NCBI RefSeq assembly: GCF_014706615.1
Contig: NZ_CP054877.1
Span: 930,001-994,000, forward strand
DNA length: 64,000 nucleotides
Reading direction: 5' to 3'
Source of the DNA: Candidatus Vesicomyosocius sp. SY067_SCS001
GTDB taxonomy: Bacteria > Pseudomonadota > Gammaproteobacteria > PS1 > Pseudothioglobaceae
Below, piece after piece: positions 54,326-63,809 of the stretch (positions are counted from its first letter, which is position 1; each line of letters begins with the position of its first letter). The notes under the pieces are model-generated. The model was not told where the DNA came from. It was given only the letters and a program-made list of their open reading frames with translations, and did not search any database. The position numbers were made by a program, and so were the translations under genes.

Positions 54326-55675
54326 ATGAATAATATTCACGCTATTATTCTAGCAGCAGGCAAAGGTACGCGCATGAATTCTACTAAACCAAAAGTCTTA
54401 CAAATATTATCAAACAACACTTTATTGGAACATGTCCTGTCTCAAGTTAAAACCTTGTGTAATAAAATTCATATAGCTTACGGCTTTGAAGGCAAGCAAG
54501 TACAACAAAAAATTAATAATCCTAATATTAACTGGGTTAAACAAATTAAACAATTAGGTACTGGGCACGCCGTAGCACAAGTAATGCCGTATATTGAAAG
54601 TAATTCAATTTCACTCATACTATATGGTGATGTTCCACTAATTAAAAGATCCACATTATCCGATTTAATCAATAAGACGCAACAAGATGACATTGCCTTA
54701 TTATCTGTTATTTTAGACAACCCAACTGGGTATGGACGTATTATTCGTAATAATAAACAGATACAAGCCATTGTTGAACAGAAAGATGCAAGTAATATGC
54801 AACTGAATATTAACGAAGTTAATACAGGAATCATGGCTGTAAATTCACAGTTATTAAAGCAATATTTAAACGAAATTGACTCAAAAAATACCCAAGGTGA
54901 GCTTTATCTAACTGATATTATTGCTTGTGCGGTTGCTGATGAAAAAACTATTTCATCCATTATTAGCAAAAATAAATTTGAGGTATTAGGTGTAAATGAC
55001 AAAGTACAACTAGCAGAATTAGAACGTCTTTTCCAGAAAGATCAAGCAACACAATTTATGCAACAAGGGCTTGGCTTAAAAGATCCTGCTAGATTTGATT
55101 GCCGAGGTAACTTAACCTTTGGACAGAATTGCGAAATTGATATTAACACACTCATTGAAGGTGAAGTAGCACTTGGTAATAGCACTACAATTGAACCGAA
55201 TTGTATTATAAAAAACACTATAATTGGTAATCATGTATCAATTTTTCCAAACTGCGTTATTGAAGATGCCGTTATTGGAGAAGGTGTCACTATCGGGCCA
55301 TTTGTACATATTCGCCCACAAACCCATATCCAAACCCATGCTAAAATTGGTAATTTTGTTGAAATTAAAAAATCAACAATTGGTAAAAACACCAAGATTT
55401 CCCATCTTAGCTATGTGGGTGATGCTACCATTGGCAAAAACGTTAATATTGGCGCAGGTGTTATTACTTGCAATTTTGATGGTGTCAACAAACACCAAAC
55501 TATGATTGCTGATGGTGCATTCATTGGTTCTGACTCTCAGCTAATTGCCCCCATCAAAATTGGTAAAAATGCCAAAATCGGTGCAGGCTCTACCATCACA
55601 AAATCAGTATCTGAAAATCAGTTAAGTTTAAGCCGTACTAAACAAAAAAACCTAAAATACAATTTTAAAAAATAA
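54326..55675 (+). CDS. glmU: Bifunctional GlmU (UDP-N-acetylglucosamine synthesis)
   Basis: GlmU acetylates glucosamine-1-phosphate and then adds UMP, giving UDP-GlcNAc for peptidoglycan and lipopolysaccharide. The 449-residue protein has the uridyltransferase motif ILAAGKGTRMNSTKPKVLQ, YGDVPLI, and VNTGIMAV, followed from about residue 250 by hexapeptide repeats of the left-handed beta-helix (IGEGVTIGPFVHIRPQT, IGNFVEIKKS, IGKNTKISHLSYVGDA) and the acetyl-CoA region. Full length. A 780-base spacer follows. Confidence 0.97.
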   Translation: MNNIHAIILAAGKGTRMNSTKPKVLQILSNNTLLEHVLSQVKTLCNKIHIAYGFEGKQVQQKINNPNINWVKQIKQLGTGHAVAQVMPYIESNSISLILYGDVPLIKRSTLSDLINKTQQDDIALLSVILDNPTGYGRIIRNNKQIQAIVEQKDASNMQLNINEVNTGIMAVNSQLLKQYLNEIDSKNTQGELYLTDIIACAVADEKTISSIISKNKFEVLGVNDKVQLAELERLFQKDQATQFMQQGLGLKDPARFDCRGNLTFGQNCEIDINTLIEGEVALGNSTTIEPNCIIKNTIIGNHVSIFPNCVIEDAVIGEGVTIGPFVHIRPQTHIQTHAKIGNFVEIKKSTIGKNTKISHLSYVGDATIGKNVNIGAGVITCNFDGVNKHQTMIADGAFIGSDSQLIAPIKIGKNAKIGAGSTITKSVSENQLSLSRTKQKNLKYNFKK

Positions 55676-56456
55676 ATACACTTCCTTGAAATGTTTGATG
55701 ATTAATGGTTTCTATTATTCTTCTGGAAACTAATTAGCGCCATAATACCAATTTGTCAATCTACCAAAGGTAGTGATTATTTTAAGATTAGTAGAGAAGA
55801 TATGCTGTCTTAGATATGTATATTTACACAATTGATAGCATTACACCTGCTATTCACAATATTAAAAATAAAATTTACTGTATTTACTCTACTTATCCAC
55901 CTTTTTATTTAGTATTACTATAATACTATAAATCAATTTAAATTTACTTCCATTATAAAGTATTAACCAACTAAACATAACAGTAGTCTACCTAGTTATT
56001 ATTTATACCATAACTACCTTATCGAGAAACATACATATTACTAATACACAATAAATTTTAGTGAAAATATCATGTTTAATAAAAAACAAATAAGAAAATA
56101 TCTGCTTAATTATATGATTACTAATACAGTTAGTAACTTCACCAATTAAAAATTGGTGTTATGTTATACACATTAAAAAATACCTTATTTATGGAAAACA
56201 TAGCGATACACCTTAAAAATATAAATACTTTCCAACTATAAAGTTATCCATGAAAGACTCATGAAAAATAATTATTATGATAATAAACACCTAGATTGAT
56301 CTTTACACTACAATAACATCTCTGAAATAAATCTTCAGTAAAATAGTCTAATAATTTTAAATTAATTTTTTGATACATAATATAGTATTTACAAAAAAAG
56401 ATATAAATTAATCCTATTCAAAAGAATTTTCTTATAAATCTTTTAACTCATATTTA
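55676..56456. other. AT-rich spacer without recognisable gene
   Basis: About 780 bases between glmU and the end of trpB. A perfect 8-base hairpin (CACCAATT / AATTGGTG) lies at 56140-56158. An open stretch of about 40 codons near 55796-55930 on the plus strand has no recognisable similarity. Looks like an eroded gene region. Confidence 0.55.
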
Positions 56457-57662
56457 TTAACATTCAATACCTTCAATTTGTGCAATAGTGTGAATATCCT
56501 TATCACCACGACCAGAAAGGTTAATAATAATATTTTTATTTTTACCTAATTTTTTTGCAAGCTTGATACCATAAGCCACAGCATGGGAAGATTCTAATGC
56601 TGGTAAAATACCCTCAATTTTAGTAAGTATATGAAATGCTTCTAATGCTTCTTCATCAGTAATCGACATATATTGTGCACGACCACTATCTTTTAAATAC
56701 GCATGTTCAGGCCCAACTCCTGGATAGTCAAGACCTGCTGAAATTGAATGCCCCTCAATAATTTGCCCATTCTCATCTTCCATTAAATAAGTGCGATTAC
56801 CATGTAATACACCAACACTACCTGCGCAAAGTGGGGCGGCATGTGCACTTGGGCCTTTTTCCAATCCATATCCTGCTGCTTCAACACCATAAATCTCAAC
56901 TGAAGCATTATCAATAAATGCATAGAATAAACCAATCGCATTAGAACCACCACCCACACAAGCCACCAAAGCATCTGGTAAACCACCTACTTGATTATGA
57001 AATTGTAATTTTGCTTCTTTGCCAATAATACTTTGAAAATCTCGCACCATCATTGGATAAGGATGTGGCCCTGCTACTGTACCAATAATATAAAACGTAT
57101 TATCAATGTTCTTCACCCAATCACGCATCGCTTCATTAAGAGAGTCTTTAAGTGTTTTTGAACCTGAAGTAACTGGAATAACCTTAGCGCCTAATAACTT
57201 CATTCTAAATACATTCAGAGATTGTCGAGCTACATCCACCTCTCCCATATAAACCACACACTCCAAACCTAAACGCGCTGCAACAGTTGCCGTTGCTACC
57301 CCATGTTGACCAGCACCTGTTTCGGCAATAATACGTGTTTTCCCCATACGTTTAGCAAGTAATGCTTGGCCAATAGTATTATTAATTTTATGCGAACCTG
57401 TATGATTTAAATCTTCGCGTTTAAGATAGATTTGAGCTCCATCTAACTTCTTGCTTAAATTTTTCGCATAGTAAAGTGGTGTTTCACGACCAGCATAATG
57501 CTTTAAATCTTGCTCAAATTCACAAATAAATTTAGGATCATTTTTAAATCTAGTATAAGCATCTTTAAGTTCAAAAACAGCTGTAATAAGCGTTTCCGCA
57601 ATAAAAATACCACCATACTTATCAAAATGACCATTATTATCTGGTAAATTATAATTACTCAT
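56457..57662 (-). CDS. trpB: Tryptophan synthase beta subunit
   Basis: TrpB condenses indole with serine. The 401-residue PLP enzyme has the Schiff-base lysine in [20 protein letters not shown], the phosphate loop [15 protein letters not shown] and [10 protein letters not shown] at the end. N-terminus [14 protein letters not shown] is typical. Its ATG overlaps the trpF stop by four bases. trpA, the channel partner, is in a separate block at 48.8-49.6 kb. Confidence 0.97.
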   Translation of the reverse strand: MSNYNLPDNNGHFDKYGGIFIAETLITAVFELKDAYTRFKNDPKFICEFEQDLKHYAGRETPLYYAKNLSKKLDGAQIYLKREDLNHTGSHKINNTIGQALLAKRMGKTRIIAETGAGQHGVATATVAARLGLECVVYMGEVDVARQSLNVFRMKLLGAKVIPVTSGSKTLKDSLNEAMRDWVKNIDNTFYIIGTVAGPHPYPMMVRDFQSIIGKEAKLQFHNQVGGLPDALVACVGGGSNAIGLFYAFIDNASVEIYGVEAAGYGLEKGPSAHAAPLCAGSVGVLHGNRTYLMEDENGQIIEGHSISAGLDYPGVGPEHAYLKDSGRAQYMSITDEEALEAFHILTKIEGILPALESSHAVAYGIKLAKKLGKNKNIIINLSGRGDKDIHTIAQIEGIEC

Positions 57663-58267
57663 AAGTTCGCTTTCTGAATAAATTGTTTAATCTTATTAAT
57701 ATCTTTAATTCCTTTTTCACTTTCAACGCCGCTTGACACATCAACCCCATAAGGATGTACTTGATTAATAGCATTAGCTACCGTATTAGAATTAAGCCCG
57801 CCTGCTAAAATAATAGGTAGATTAATATCAACCTGGGCCAAACGCCAATCAAAATTTTCACCTGTACCACCATAAATATCTTTGTTGAACACATCTAACA
57901 ATAAACCACTAGCCTGATGATACTCATCTGCCATCTTTTTGACATTAGTCTGTACATTCATATGAAGCGCCTTAATAAATGGTATGGCATATTGAGCACA
58001 TTCATGTGCTGGCTCATCTCCATGAAATTGTAAAGTATCCAAAGGTACTTTACATAACACCTTATCAATAAAATTAGAGTCAGAATTCACAAACAACCCC
58101 ACACGATTCACAAATGGTGGCAATACATTAACAATATCAATCGCAGTTACAATATTCACATAACGTGGGGATTTGTCATAAAACACCAAGCCAATTGCAT
58201 CAATATCAAGCATGGTAGCTTGATTAGCATTATCTACACTGGTAAATCCACAAACCTTAATTCTCAT
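57659..58267 (-). CDS. trpF: Phosphoribosylanthranilate isomerase
   Basis: TrpF converts phosphoribosylanthranilate to CdRP in tryptophan synthesis. Its 202 residues start [17 protein letters not shown] with the catalytic Cys, then [20 protein letters not shown] and [15 protein letters not shown] with [15 protein letters not shown], the complete set of family motifs. The ATG directly follows the stop of the upstream unknown gene, showing tight coupling. Confidence 0.96.
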   Translation of the reverse strand: MRIKVCGFTSVDNANQATMLDIDAIGLVFYDKSPRYVNIVTAIDIVNVLPPFVNRVGLFVNSDSNFIDKVLCKVPLDTLQFHGDEPAHECAQYAIPFIKALHMNVQTNVKKMADEYHQASGLLLDVFNKDIYGGTGENFDWRLAQVDINLPIILAGGLNSNTVANAINQVHPYGVDVSSGVESEKGIKDINKIKQFIQKANL

Positions 58268-58975
58268 CTACTTACCATCAACATCTAATTTTATCTTAAT
58301 CTTATCTTTATCAATCCACCAATCATCAACTACTAATTGATCAATAGCACCTGAAAGTTTTTTCAAAAACACCTTTGGTTTGTCTAACTGTAAAGTTTTA
58401 TACCATAAATCAAAAGTTGACTGATCAGTCACATTAGAATGCTTATCTGCAACAGATGCCATCATCTGTGATGAGAAAAAAATTAAATCGTCATCCGCAC
58501 CACAACGCATAGAAGTAATATAATGCGCTGTTGTAGCAGCTATAGCACAAGTATCTGTCTCTTTTGGCGATTCATCAACCAAATGTTGTAACATAGCAAC
58601 GCTTAATTCTGGATTAATTGGAAAAGTAACACCCAACCACAACGCATGACCTAATGCCTTTAAAGCATTTGGTTCTTCGGATAAAAACATAACATCACAA
58701 GCCTCAACTGCTAATTCCCAAAGCTCATTATCCCTTGCAATGCCAAAGGCAATAAATGCTTTTTCCCAAGCATCTAAACTCTTATAACGCTCAACTTGAA
58801 TTCTACCAATTTCTAATAAATTATTAATTTTCTCTTTAACAGGAGTGTCATCAGTTTGCAACTGAATTTTATTGTCAAAAAACTTAAGTCTAGACTTAAG
58901 TTGCTCCTCATTAGCGTATAAATCTTCACCATCTTCAGCATCAAAGATTTGCTGTTTATTTAAATACTTTCCCAT
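58268..58975 (-). CDS. Conserved-looking protein of unknown function, trpF-linked
   Basis: I do not recognise the family. Using ATG 58975 (M-G-K-Y-L-N-K-Q) the product has 235 residues; the frame is open 15 codons further but overlaps the upstream gene. It is soluble, acidic and mostly helical, with stretches resembling helical repeats (WEKAFIAFGIARDNELWELA, NALKALGHALWLGVTFPINP, CAIAATTAHYITSMRCG). A coiled or charged N-terminal part precedes them. It is joined directly to trpF (TAG then ATG), so it is expressed with trpFB. A scaffold-like role is possible but not shown. Confidence 0.72.
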   Translation of the reverse strand: MGKYLNKQQIFDAEDGEDLYANEEQLKSRLKFFDNKIQLQTDDTPVKEKINNLLEIGRIQVERYKSLDAWEKAFIAFGIARDNELWELAVEACDVMFLSEEPNALKALGHALWLGVTFPINPELSVAMLQHLVDESPKETDTCAIAATTAHYITSMRCGADDDLIFFSSQMMASVADKHSNVTDQSTFDLWYKTLQLDKPKVFLKKLSGAIDQLVVDDWWIDKDKIKIKLDVDGK

Positions 58976-58986
58976 CCAGGTACTTC

Positions 58987-59169
58987 TTAATAAAAAGAGG
59001 CTTCTAAGCGATCTTCCCAATTATTGGGAACATCAATATAATCAGGTTTCACGTCCATCCTAAAAAACAGTTCATCAGATCTTTTAGACACCTTTCCTAA
59101 AACAACAACCAATTCCTCAAAATTCTCCACATGTGGATTAGAAATAATAACTTCGCTTAATAATAACAT
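58987..59169 (-). CDS. Small protein of unknown function, 60 residues
   Basis: The frame encodes MLLLSEVIISNPHVENFEEL followed by VVVLGKVSK and ends NNWEDRLEASFY. Composition looks like a real acidic protein rather than random AT-rich translation, and GAAAG precedes the ATG at 59169. It ends 11 bases before the preferred start of the 235-residue gene, consistent with a first gene of the trpF-trpB transcript. No domain recognised. Shortness keeps confidence moderate. Confidence 0.55.
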   Translation of the reverse strand: MLLLSEVIISNPHVENFEELVVVLGKVSKRSDELFFRMDVKPDYIDVPNNWEDRLEASFY

Positions 59170-59800
59170 AATCTTTCAGAGAAAAAATTTAATATTTTAC
59201 ACTTGTATGACTTGATTTATATTAACCTAATTTACAAGTCTTTTAATATCAAGTAAATATGTTCATCTTGCTCATAAACTCCGTATGCTATCTTTTTTTA
59301 TCCTTCATTAATTAATGATATTATGTTATACCGCTAAAACCTATTTTTTGTTGACAATTACTAATTTAGTAACCCTTATTAAAACTTTTAGCACTCTTAT
59401 ATCAATAATCATGCCATTGGCTCCTATAATTTCTTATAAATACTTTTTAAATAAAATCTAACAACCTAATATCTCTTAATTTTTTTAGATATCTCACACT
59501 TCTAAATTAATGATATCTATGATATCTAGATTTTCTATACTTTCTGATTGCTCATTAATAGATTTTTATCCAATTCTTTAGAGAAAATATGTACTTCTCC
59601 ATACAAGTTGTTAGATTTTAAAAAGTTTGTTTAATAAAACCTGTATCTTTGAAATATTCTTACTTTAATATATATTAGTAGTTTATATTACTGTAATAAT
59701 TTAGAAAAAAAATTTTCTATTTCTGTTTTATTTCTATCTATTTGTTGAAAAAAATTGAATATCAAAACTCAATAATTAAATTGATAAGTGTTTTATTGCA
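59170..59800. other. AT-rich spacer, possible unreadable gene remains
   Basis: About 630 bases between the small gene and the end of topA. On the minus strand short open stretches have protein-like composition (for example IGANGMIIDIRVLKVLIRV near 59350-59430, and AYGVYEQDEHIYLILKDL near 59235-59290), interrupted by stops. I cannot assign them to a family. No RNA gene or strong hairpin seen. Confidence 0.45.
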
Positions 59801-62134
59801 CTAACTATTTTTAGTAACCTCTTTCTTAACTATCTTCTTTTTTAGTTTCAGTTTGCCGGAAATAGCTTTTTTACATTCTTCAAGGGTTAAATTTGCTATA
59901 GGTTTATCGCCAAAAACTTTCTTAATAGTAATATTTTTTTGGCCCTTACCTTTCTTTTTTCCATTCCAGATATAAGGGCCAAAACGACCGTTAAGGAGCT
60001 GTATATCAGAACCATCGAATATTTTAATAATACGTTCAGAATCAAATTTTTCTTTAATTTGAATGAGTTCCAGTGCTTTTTCTAGGCTGACTTCTTCTGG
60101 GATATCTTCTTTAAGCGAAACGTATTTTTTGCCATATTGAATATAGGGACCGAAACGGCCGTAATTAGCTTTAATAGTGCCAAAATTATCAGTTTTACCA
60201 AGGTTACGAGGCATATTAAATAATTCTAAAGCTTCATTAAGGGTGATGCTTTCAATATCTAATAAACCTCTAAAGGGGGCAAAGGTTGGTTTATCTTTAT
60301 CGTCTGTATGTCCAATCTGGACAAAAGCACCATACCTGCCAACACGAACGCTAACGGGTTTGTCACTTTTTGGATCCACTCCAAGCTTACGCATGCCGTG
60401 GATTTCTTCTCTAGAAATATTTGCAGCATCTTCTATTTTTTGATGAAAAGGGATATAAAAATCCTTAACCACACCTTTCCATGAAATATTTTGTGTAGCT
60501 ATAATATCAAAATCACTTTCAAGTTTAGCAGTAAATTTATAATCAATAATATTATTAAAATATTTGACTAAAAAATCAGTAAGTAAATAAGCAATATTAG
60601 TTGGAAATAGTTTATTCTTTTCACCTCTTATTACTTCACTTGATTGTGACTGAATGACTTGATTATTTTTAATTTCAATCAGTTGATACTCACGTTCCAC
60701 ACCTCTTACAATTTTTTTTGTGACATAATTTCTATCTTGCACTGTGGATACCATAGTAGCAAATGTTGAAGGTCTACCAATGCCCATTTCTTCAATTTTT
60801 TTTACCAATGAAGCTTCAGTATAACGTGGCTTAGCACGAGAAAAGCTCTCTCTAGCTTTAAAATTAACTAAATTTAACGTATTACCTTTGTTTAACCTTG
60901 GTAATAATTTATCTTCTGACAAGAGGTAATCATAAATCCTTAAAAAGCCTGAAAATACCAACAATTCTCCATTCGCTATAAATATCTCATCAAGTCCTTC
61001 AATGTTAATTTTTATTTTAGTTTTTTGTAACTGAGCATCGCTCATTTGACAAGACAAAGTACGTTTGTAAATAAGGCTATATAATTTAGCAGCTTGCTCT
61101 TCAATATCAAAAATATTAGGCCTCGTTAAATCAGTTGGACGAATCGCTTCATGTGCTTCCTGTGCTCCGGAGTCTTTAGACTTATATCGTCTTCTGTTAT
61201 AATATTCACTGCCCAATTCTCTTACAATAATTTTGTGAATTGCCTCAATTGCAGTTTCTGATAAAATAAATGAGTCAGTTCGCATATAAGTAATAAAACC
61301 CTTACGATATAAATTTTGTGCCAAGATCATGGTTTGTTTAACTGAAAATCCTAATTTTTGAAAGGCTTCTTGTTGTAAAGTTGAAGTAATAAAAGGGGGT
61401 TTAGGAAAGCGTTTAAAGGCTTTTTTTTCAATTGATATAATGCTTAAGTTAGCCGATAAAAGTGTATTAGTAAAGGCTAATACTTTCTGTTTAGATTTAA
61501 ACTCTTTATTCAATTTAACCTTAAATATCTCACCACCTTCGTTCGATAACTCTGCTTTAACTTTGTAAGTAGAATTATCAATATGATTACTAATTTCTCG
61601 TTCTCTTTCTACCACAAGACGTACCACTGGAGATTGCACCCTACCAGCAGAACGAGCACCAGAAATCTTTCGCCATAAAATAGGGGATATTTCAAAACCC
61701 ACTAATCTATCAATAATACGACGTGCTTGTTGAGCATCTACTAGTTTACAATTAACTATTCTAGGCTCTGCAATAGCATTAATAATTGCATTTTTAGTAA
61801 TTTCATGAAAAACAATTCTTGGAGTATCTTTAGGCAAATTAAGTGTTTCTAATAAATGCCAAGCAATAGCTTCACCCTCACGATCTTCATCTGTTGCAAG
61901 ATAAACTTTTTCTGCTACCTTTACAGCCTTACGTAAATCGGCAACCACCTTTTTCTTGTCTGGGATGATTTCATAGGTAGGGGTAAAATTATTCTCAATA
62001 TCTATACCCATATTTTTCTTAGGCATATCACGAATATGACCAATACTAGATTTAACGCTAAAGTCTTTACCTAAAAAATTTTCAATAGTTTTGGCTTTGG
62101 TAGGAGACTCGACAATAACAAGATTTTTTACCAT
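59801..62134 (-). CDS. topA: DNA topoisomerase I
   Basis: TopA relaxes negative supercoils with a type IA mechanism. The 777-residue protein has the Toprim domain (IVESPTKAKTIENFLG, ATDEDREGEAIAWHL), SGARSAGRVQSPVVRLV, and the catalytic Tyr in GFITYMRTDSF; R-P-T-D-L and GIGRPSTFATM are also present. The C-terminus consists of Toprim-associated repeats (RVGRYGAFVQIG, NYGRFGPYIQYG, NGRFGPYIWNG) and ends in a lysine-rich tail, without the cysteine zinc ribbons of E. coli TopA. Its ATG overlaps the smg stop (TAATG). smg-topA is the conserved order. Confidence 0.97.
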   Translation of the reverse strand: MVKNLVIVESPTKAKTIENFLGKDFSVKSSIGHIRDMPKKNMGIDIENNFTPTYEIIPDKKKVVADLRKAVKVAEKVYLATDEDREGEAIAWHLLETLNLPKDTPRIVFHEITKNAIINAIAEPRIVNCKLVDAQQARRIIDRLVGFEISPILWRKISGARSAGRVQSPVVRLVVEREREISNHIDNSTYKVKAELSNEGGEIFKVKLNKEFKSKQKVLAFTNTLLSANLSIISIEKKAFKRFPKPPFITSTLQQEAFQKLGFSVKQTMILAQNLYRKGFITYMRTDSFILSETAIEAIHKIIVRELGSEYYNRRRYKSKDSGAQEAHEAIRPTDLTRPNIFDIEEQAAKLYSLIYKRTLSCQMSDAQLQKTKIKINIEGLDEIFIANGELLVFSGFLRIYDYLLSEDKLLPRLNKGNTLNLVNFKARESFSRAKPRYTEASLVKKIEEMGIGRPSTFATMVSTVQDRNYVTKKIVRGVEREYQLIEIKNNQVIQSQSSEVIRGEKNKLFPTNIAYLLTDFLVKYFNNIIDYKFTAKLESDFDIIATQNISWKGVVKDFYIPFHQKIEDAANISREEIHGMRKLGVDPKSDKPVSVRVGRYGAFVQIGHTDDKDKPTFAPFRGLLDIESITLNEALELFNMPRNLGKTDNFGTIKANYGRFGPYIQYGKKYVSLKEDIPEEVSLEKALELIQIKEKFDSERIIKIFDGSDIQLLNGRFGPYIWNGKKKGKGQKNITIKKVFGDKPIANLTLEECKKAISGKLKLKKKIVKKEVTKNS

Positions 62135-62625
62135 TATTGAATAGTGCGATTTTCATCAAGAAACACGATTGATTCTAACCATTGTGTTGACGTTTCACCA
62201 TCAATACTATTACCTAATACCATCATCACTACCCACTTAAGGTCTTCTAAAGAGATACTAGCATCACCCAATAACATGATCTGATCAATAATCATTTCAC
62301 GCTGATTACCATTTAATTGGCCAATATTTTCCATAAACAACAAAAATCCTCTAGATTTAGCATTGAGTTTTATTTTTTCAGTCTTAGTATAAATACGTAT
62401 ACTACCTTGATAAGTCGTTTTAAACGGCTTAATCTTACCATCTTGAATGGTAGCTATTTTTTCTAGCCAGCTAAGTGCTTTATCAATACGCATTGTGTCA
62501 AATCCGATATCTGAAAGATGTGCTTTTAACTCAGTGTTATCAATTTCATGAGTAGCATCTTGCTCTGCCTCTTCAAAAAGATAATCAAACATGTAAGTTA
62601 GAACATCAAGAATATTATTTGTCAT
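62134..62625 (-). CDS. smg: Smg family protein (DUF494)
   Basis: A 163-residue protein of the Smg/DUF494 family: N-terminus NILDVLTYMFDYLFEEAEQD, L-S-D-I-G-F-D-T-M-R-I-D-K-A-L-S-W-L and a C-terminus with GNSIDGETSTQWLESIVF. Its function is unknown; in proteobacteria it lies between dprA and topA, and here a decayed dprA lies directly upstream. The order is a good marker of ancestral synteny. Confidence 0.93.
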   Translation of the reverse strand: MTNNILDVLTYMFDYLFEEAEQDATHEIDNTELKAHLSDIGFDTMRIDKALSWLEKIATIQDGKIKPFKTTYQGSIRIYTKTEKIKLNAKSRGFLLFMENIGQLNGNQREMIIDQIMLLGDASISLEDLKWVVMMVLGNSIDGETSTQWLESIVFLDENRTIQ

Positions 62626-63659
62626 AAAAATCTCATTTAGTTAATTACACAACCTAAATCCGTTGATTTAAGCTACCTTATTTTCAGGCTTAAAATAAGC
62701 TACTAGCTAAGGTTACTATTTATCAACCCTCACTACATAATAACTCAGACATTTTAATAGCATAGAGTCTATTTTGTCTACACTTTTTACATAAGTAAAC
62801 TCAAGCCTTTAATATAATTAGATAGTTTAGCACCTTTCTTAATAGATTGATGATAGCCTTTTGATAATAGGTTATTGATCTGTATATTTTAAAATACCTC
62901 TTTATCTTATGTTAATAAATAATTTTTCAGTAACTATGGTACTACTTTTCATATTCATAAATACCAAAACTCAATTTACTGATATCATAATATGATTACT
63001 AAGTAACGGGGTTACTCGCTATAAATTAAAATATCAATGAACAGTTCTTACAAATAAGCACGTTACATATTAAAATTTTAAATGCTAAAGATTTATACTT
63101 TGCTGAATAAATTCTATCAAAACAAATCACAAACTACAATCGTTCATCTATATCACAATCATAAATTTTGTTTATTAATAAAAACTAATATAGTTGATTT
63201 AGTATCAATACACTTATTATATCTGGATATAATAACCATACCAAATTCGAACTATTCAAAAATAAGTACACAAGTATTTTAACTACCAACAATAACCAAT
63301 ATATAATATTAACTATACATTCAATATTAGAGAATTTGAAATAGTTTTTAGTTATTTGGAACATCTTTTCATCATTAAGATGAAGGTATAATACATTTTT
63401 CATATAATTCATGTATCTTAATTAGTTATTTACCAACTTATTGCAAATATATTTAGAACAACATTAACCAATAAGGAATAAACAATACCACTTAAAACTT
63501 TTACCACAATCCACAAATTAGCTATTAGGGCATTCTTAGATAAGAATATATTAACAATAAAATATTAGAATACTAAAGCTCTAACAAGACAACAAATATA
63601 AGGTTAGAGAATTAAATTATGGTAGAATTGCAAGATTTTATCTTATAAGATATTTCATT
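62626..63659. other. Spacer made largely of a decayed dprA
   Basis: About 1.03 kb between smg and rpmH. The part at 62787-63293 is recognisably dprA (listed separately). The rest, 63294-63659, may be its lost 5' end plus the rpmH upstream region; no gene is readable there. I checked for oriC because rpmH-rnpA often lie near it, but no exact DnaA box (TTATCCACA) was seen. Confidence 0.65.
62787..63293 (-). pseudogene. dprA: Decayed DNA processing protein A gene
   Basis: DprA loads RecA on incoming single-stranded DNA in natural transformation. On the minus strand pieces of the family appear in order. First I-V-G-S at 63293-63282 (DprA: A-I-V-G-S-R), then in the same frame after two stops FEFGMVIIS and CIDTKST (DprA: G-x-x-x-x-S-G-x-A-x-G-I-D). 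ISKLSFGIYEYE and, in a shifted frame, KSSTIVTEKLFIN follow (DprA: ISGLSxGxxxIEAxxKSGSL.. in pieces). Last come E-V-F and INNLLSKGYHQSIKKGAKL (DprA: N-P-L-S-x-G-x-H-x-L-I-x-x-G-A-K-L), ending at 62787. Stops, a frameshift and deletions rule out function. Position upstream of smg-topA is the normal dprA place. Confidence 0.9.
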
Positions 63660-63800
63660 ATGAAGCAAAAGAGAACCTTTCAACCAAGTGTTATTAAACG
63701 TAAACGTACACACGGTTTCAGATTAAGAATGAGGACAAAATCAGGTCGCGCTATTATTAACGCGCGTAGAAAAAAAAAGCGTAAGCGTCTAGCAGCTTAA
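63660..63800 (+). CDS. rpmH: 50S ribosomal protein L34
   Basis: A 46-residue, very basic protein: [20 protein letters not shown] then [20 protein letters not shown] and ending R-K-R-L-A-A. It is the standard L34 sequence. It begins the rpmH-rnpA operon. Confidence 0.98.
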   Translation: MKQKRTFQPSVIKRKRTHGFRLRMRTKSGRAIINARRKKKRKRLAA

Positions 63801-63809
63801 CTAATTTAA

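Noticed and set aside
63082-63282. 66-codon plus-strand frame upstream of rpmH
   Set aside because: It is antisense to the dprA fossil and has no ribosome binding site or family similarity.
63185-63412. 75-codon minus-strand frame upstream of rpmH
   Set aside because: It overlaps the dprA fossil region in another frame; its composition (runs of L, I, Y) is that of AT-rich translation.
62626-63659. Candidate replication origin next to rpmH-rnpA
   Set aside because: No dnaA gene and no exact DnaA box was seen; most of the stretch is explained by dprA remains.
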